DNA from: Bradyrhizobium sp. SZCCHNS1050
Lineage (GTDB): Bacteria; Pseudomonadota; Alphaproteobacteria; Rhizobiales; Xanthobacteraceae
Assembly (NCBI RefSeq): GCF_032484785.1
Contig: NZ_JAUETR010000001.1
Location: 2,669,501-2,733,500, forward strand
Direction: 5' to 3'
DNA: 64,000 nucleotides
Shown piece by piece: positions 63,215-64,000 of this stretch. How positions within the stretch are numbered: the stretch's first letter is position 1; the number at the start of each line of letters is the position of its first letter. A program made the position numbers and the translations under genes. The notes below the pieces were generated by a model, which did not search any database, was not told the origin of the DNA, and worked only from the letters and a program-made list of their open reading frames with translations.

Positions 63215-63236
63215 GGGGCCTCAGTATACCCGGATC

Positions 63237-64000
63237 ATGGCCAAAATCACCCGCCCCCAACGCGCCAAACCGGCGCCGGTTCGCAGCCCCTTGAAGAAGG
63301 CCGCTCCCAAGGCCGGGCCCAAGTCAGCCCCCAAGGCCGCCTCGAAACGGGCCGCCAAGAAGGCTCCGACGGCCAAGCCGAAGAGCCCTGCCCGGCCGGT
63401 CAAGACAGCGTCGAAGGCGGCCAGGCCCTGGACCCCGGCCGAGATCCGCGAGGCCTTCAGCCGCTTCGCACAGGCCAATCCGGAGCCGAAGGGCGAGCTC
63501 GAGCACCTCAACCCCTACACCCTGCTGGTCGCCGTGGTGCTGTCGGCGCAGGCGACCGACGCCGGCGTCAACAAGGCGACGCGGCCGCTGTTCGCCGTCG
63601 CCGACACGCCGCAGAAGATGATCGCGCTCGGCGAGGACAAACTCCGCGACTACATCAAGACCGTCGGCCTCTACCGCACCAAGGCCAGGAACGTGATCGC
63701 GCTGTCGCAAAAGCTGATCAGCGAGTTCGGCGGCGAGGTGCCGCGTACGCGCGCCGAGCTCGAGTCGCTGCCCGGTGCCGGCCGCAAGACCGCGAACGTC
63801 GTGCTCAACATGGCGTTCGGCGAGCACACGATGGCGGTCGACACCCATGTGTTCCGCGTCGGCAACCGCACCGGCTTAGCACCCGGCAAGACGCCGCTGG
63901 AGGTCGAGCTCGGGCTGGAGAAGGCGATCCCGGCCGAGTTCATGCTGCATGCCCATCACTGGCTGATCCTGCACGGCCGCTACACGTGCCTGGCGCGCAA
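63237..64000 (+). CDS. nth: Endonuclease III with long basic N-terminal tail, cut by window edge
   Basis: 254 codons are visible; the C-terminal end of the iron-sulfur region is missing. The glycosylase domain begins near residue 65 (WTPAEIREAF) and contains LLVAVVLSAQATDAGVNKATR. The helix-hairpin-helix LPGAGRKTANVVL holds catalytic Lys184, and VDTHVFRV holds Asp202. The first Cys of the 4Fe-4S cluster (RYTCLARK) is at the window end. The first 64 residues hold 20 Lys/Arg, many Ala and Pro and no acidic residue; E. coli Nth lacks this tail. Confidence 0.95.
   Translation, partial: MAKITRPQRAKPAPVRSPLKKAAPKAGPKSAPKAASKRAAKKAPTAKPKSPARPVKTASKAARPWTPAEIREAFSRFAQANPEPKGELEHLNPYTLLVAVVLSAQATDAGVNKATRPLFAVADTPQKMIALGEDKLRDYIKTVGLYRTKARNVIALSQKLISEFGGEVPRTRAELESLPGAGRKTANVVLNMAFGEHTMAVDTHVFRVGNRTGLAPGKTPLEVELGLEKAIPAEFMLHAHHWLILHGRYTCLAR

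Overview
This 64 kb window is GC-rich chromosomal DNA of an alphaproteobacterium. It is most likely Bradyrhizobium or a close relative: the order dnaK-dnaJ-pmtA, the ppsR-maf-coaE-dnaQ block next to secB, a Tim44-like gene, and a DUF2585 gene between hslV and hslU all fit that group. The assignment rests on remembered gene order and protein character, not on a search. Nearly everything is core-genome housekeeping. I see no insertion sequence, phage, tRNA, rRNA or CRISPR array, and I did not find an obviously new multi-gene defence or biosynthetic system.

Layout. 1-5.5 kb: a DUF2336 gene cut by the window edge, comM, a small secreted protein and a hybrid histidine kinase. 5.5-10.4 kb: a minus-strand run hisB-DUF2628-hisH-hisA-hisF-hisE-coaA. 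10.5-13 kb: hslV-DUF2585-hslU. 13.2-17.5 kb: a membrane protein, then smr, mltA and timA on the minus strand. 17.8-21.2 kb: secB, then dnaQ, coaE, maf and ppsR on the minus strand. 21.2-21.6 kb: a 411-bp gene-free segment that is the best candidate for the chromosomal replication origin. 21.6-29.8 kb: hemJ, rho, mnmE, mnmG, rsmG, parA and parB, all pointing away from that segment, with six parS centromere sites. 30-34.4 kb: leuS-lptE-holA. 34.6-37.4 kb: two convergent diguanylate cyclases. 37.5-44.3 kb: a PLP-homeostasis protein, a hydratase, an L,D-transpeptidase, an OmpR-type regulator, a cyclic-nucleotide-binding protein, xthA, gshB, yraN and rsmI. 44.6-48.4 kb: an LpoA-type lipoprotein, hemW, rdgB and rph. 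48.5-50.4 kb: hrcA and grpE. 50.5-53.2 kb: a secreted protein and a membrane glycosyltransferase-like protein. 53.6-60.9 kb: dnaK, dnaJ, pmtA, an FMN reductase, pyrF, DUF1330, dapB and gpmA. 61-64 kb: an Ada-like DNA repair protein, DUF2244 and a truncated nth.

How it works together. The middle is a replication and segregation hub. A putative oriC (three DnaA-box-like sites, six GANTC sites, an AT-rich stretch) lies about 3.6 kb from the first of six exact GTTTCACGTGAAAC parS palindromes and about 6.3 kb from parAB. The polymerase genes dnaQ and holA flank the region. The stress and protein-quality genes (hslVU, hrcA-grpE, dnaKJ, secB) form a second theme, and envelope genes (mltA, timA, lptE, L,D-transpeptidase, LpoA-like, pmtA) a third. 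Dispersed palindromic elements of the kind common in Bradyrhizobium intergenic DNA occupy the larger gaps near 13.1, 29.9, 30.0, 61.1, 61.3 and 62.5 kb.
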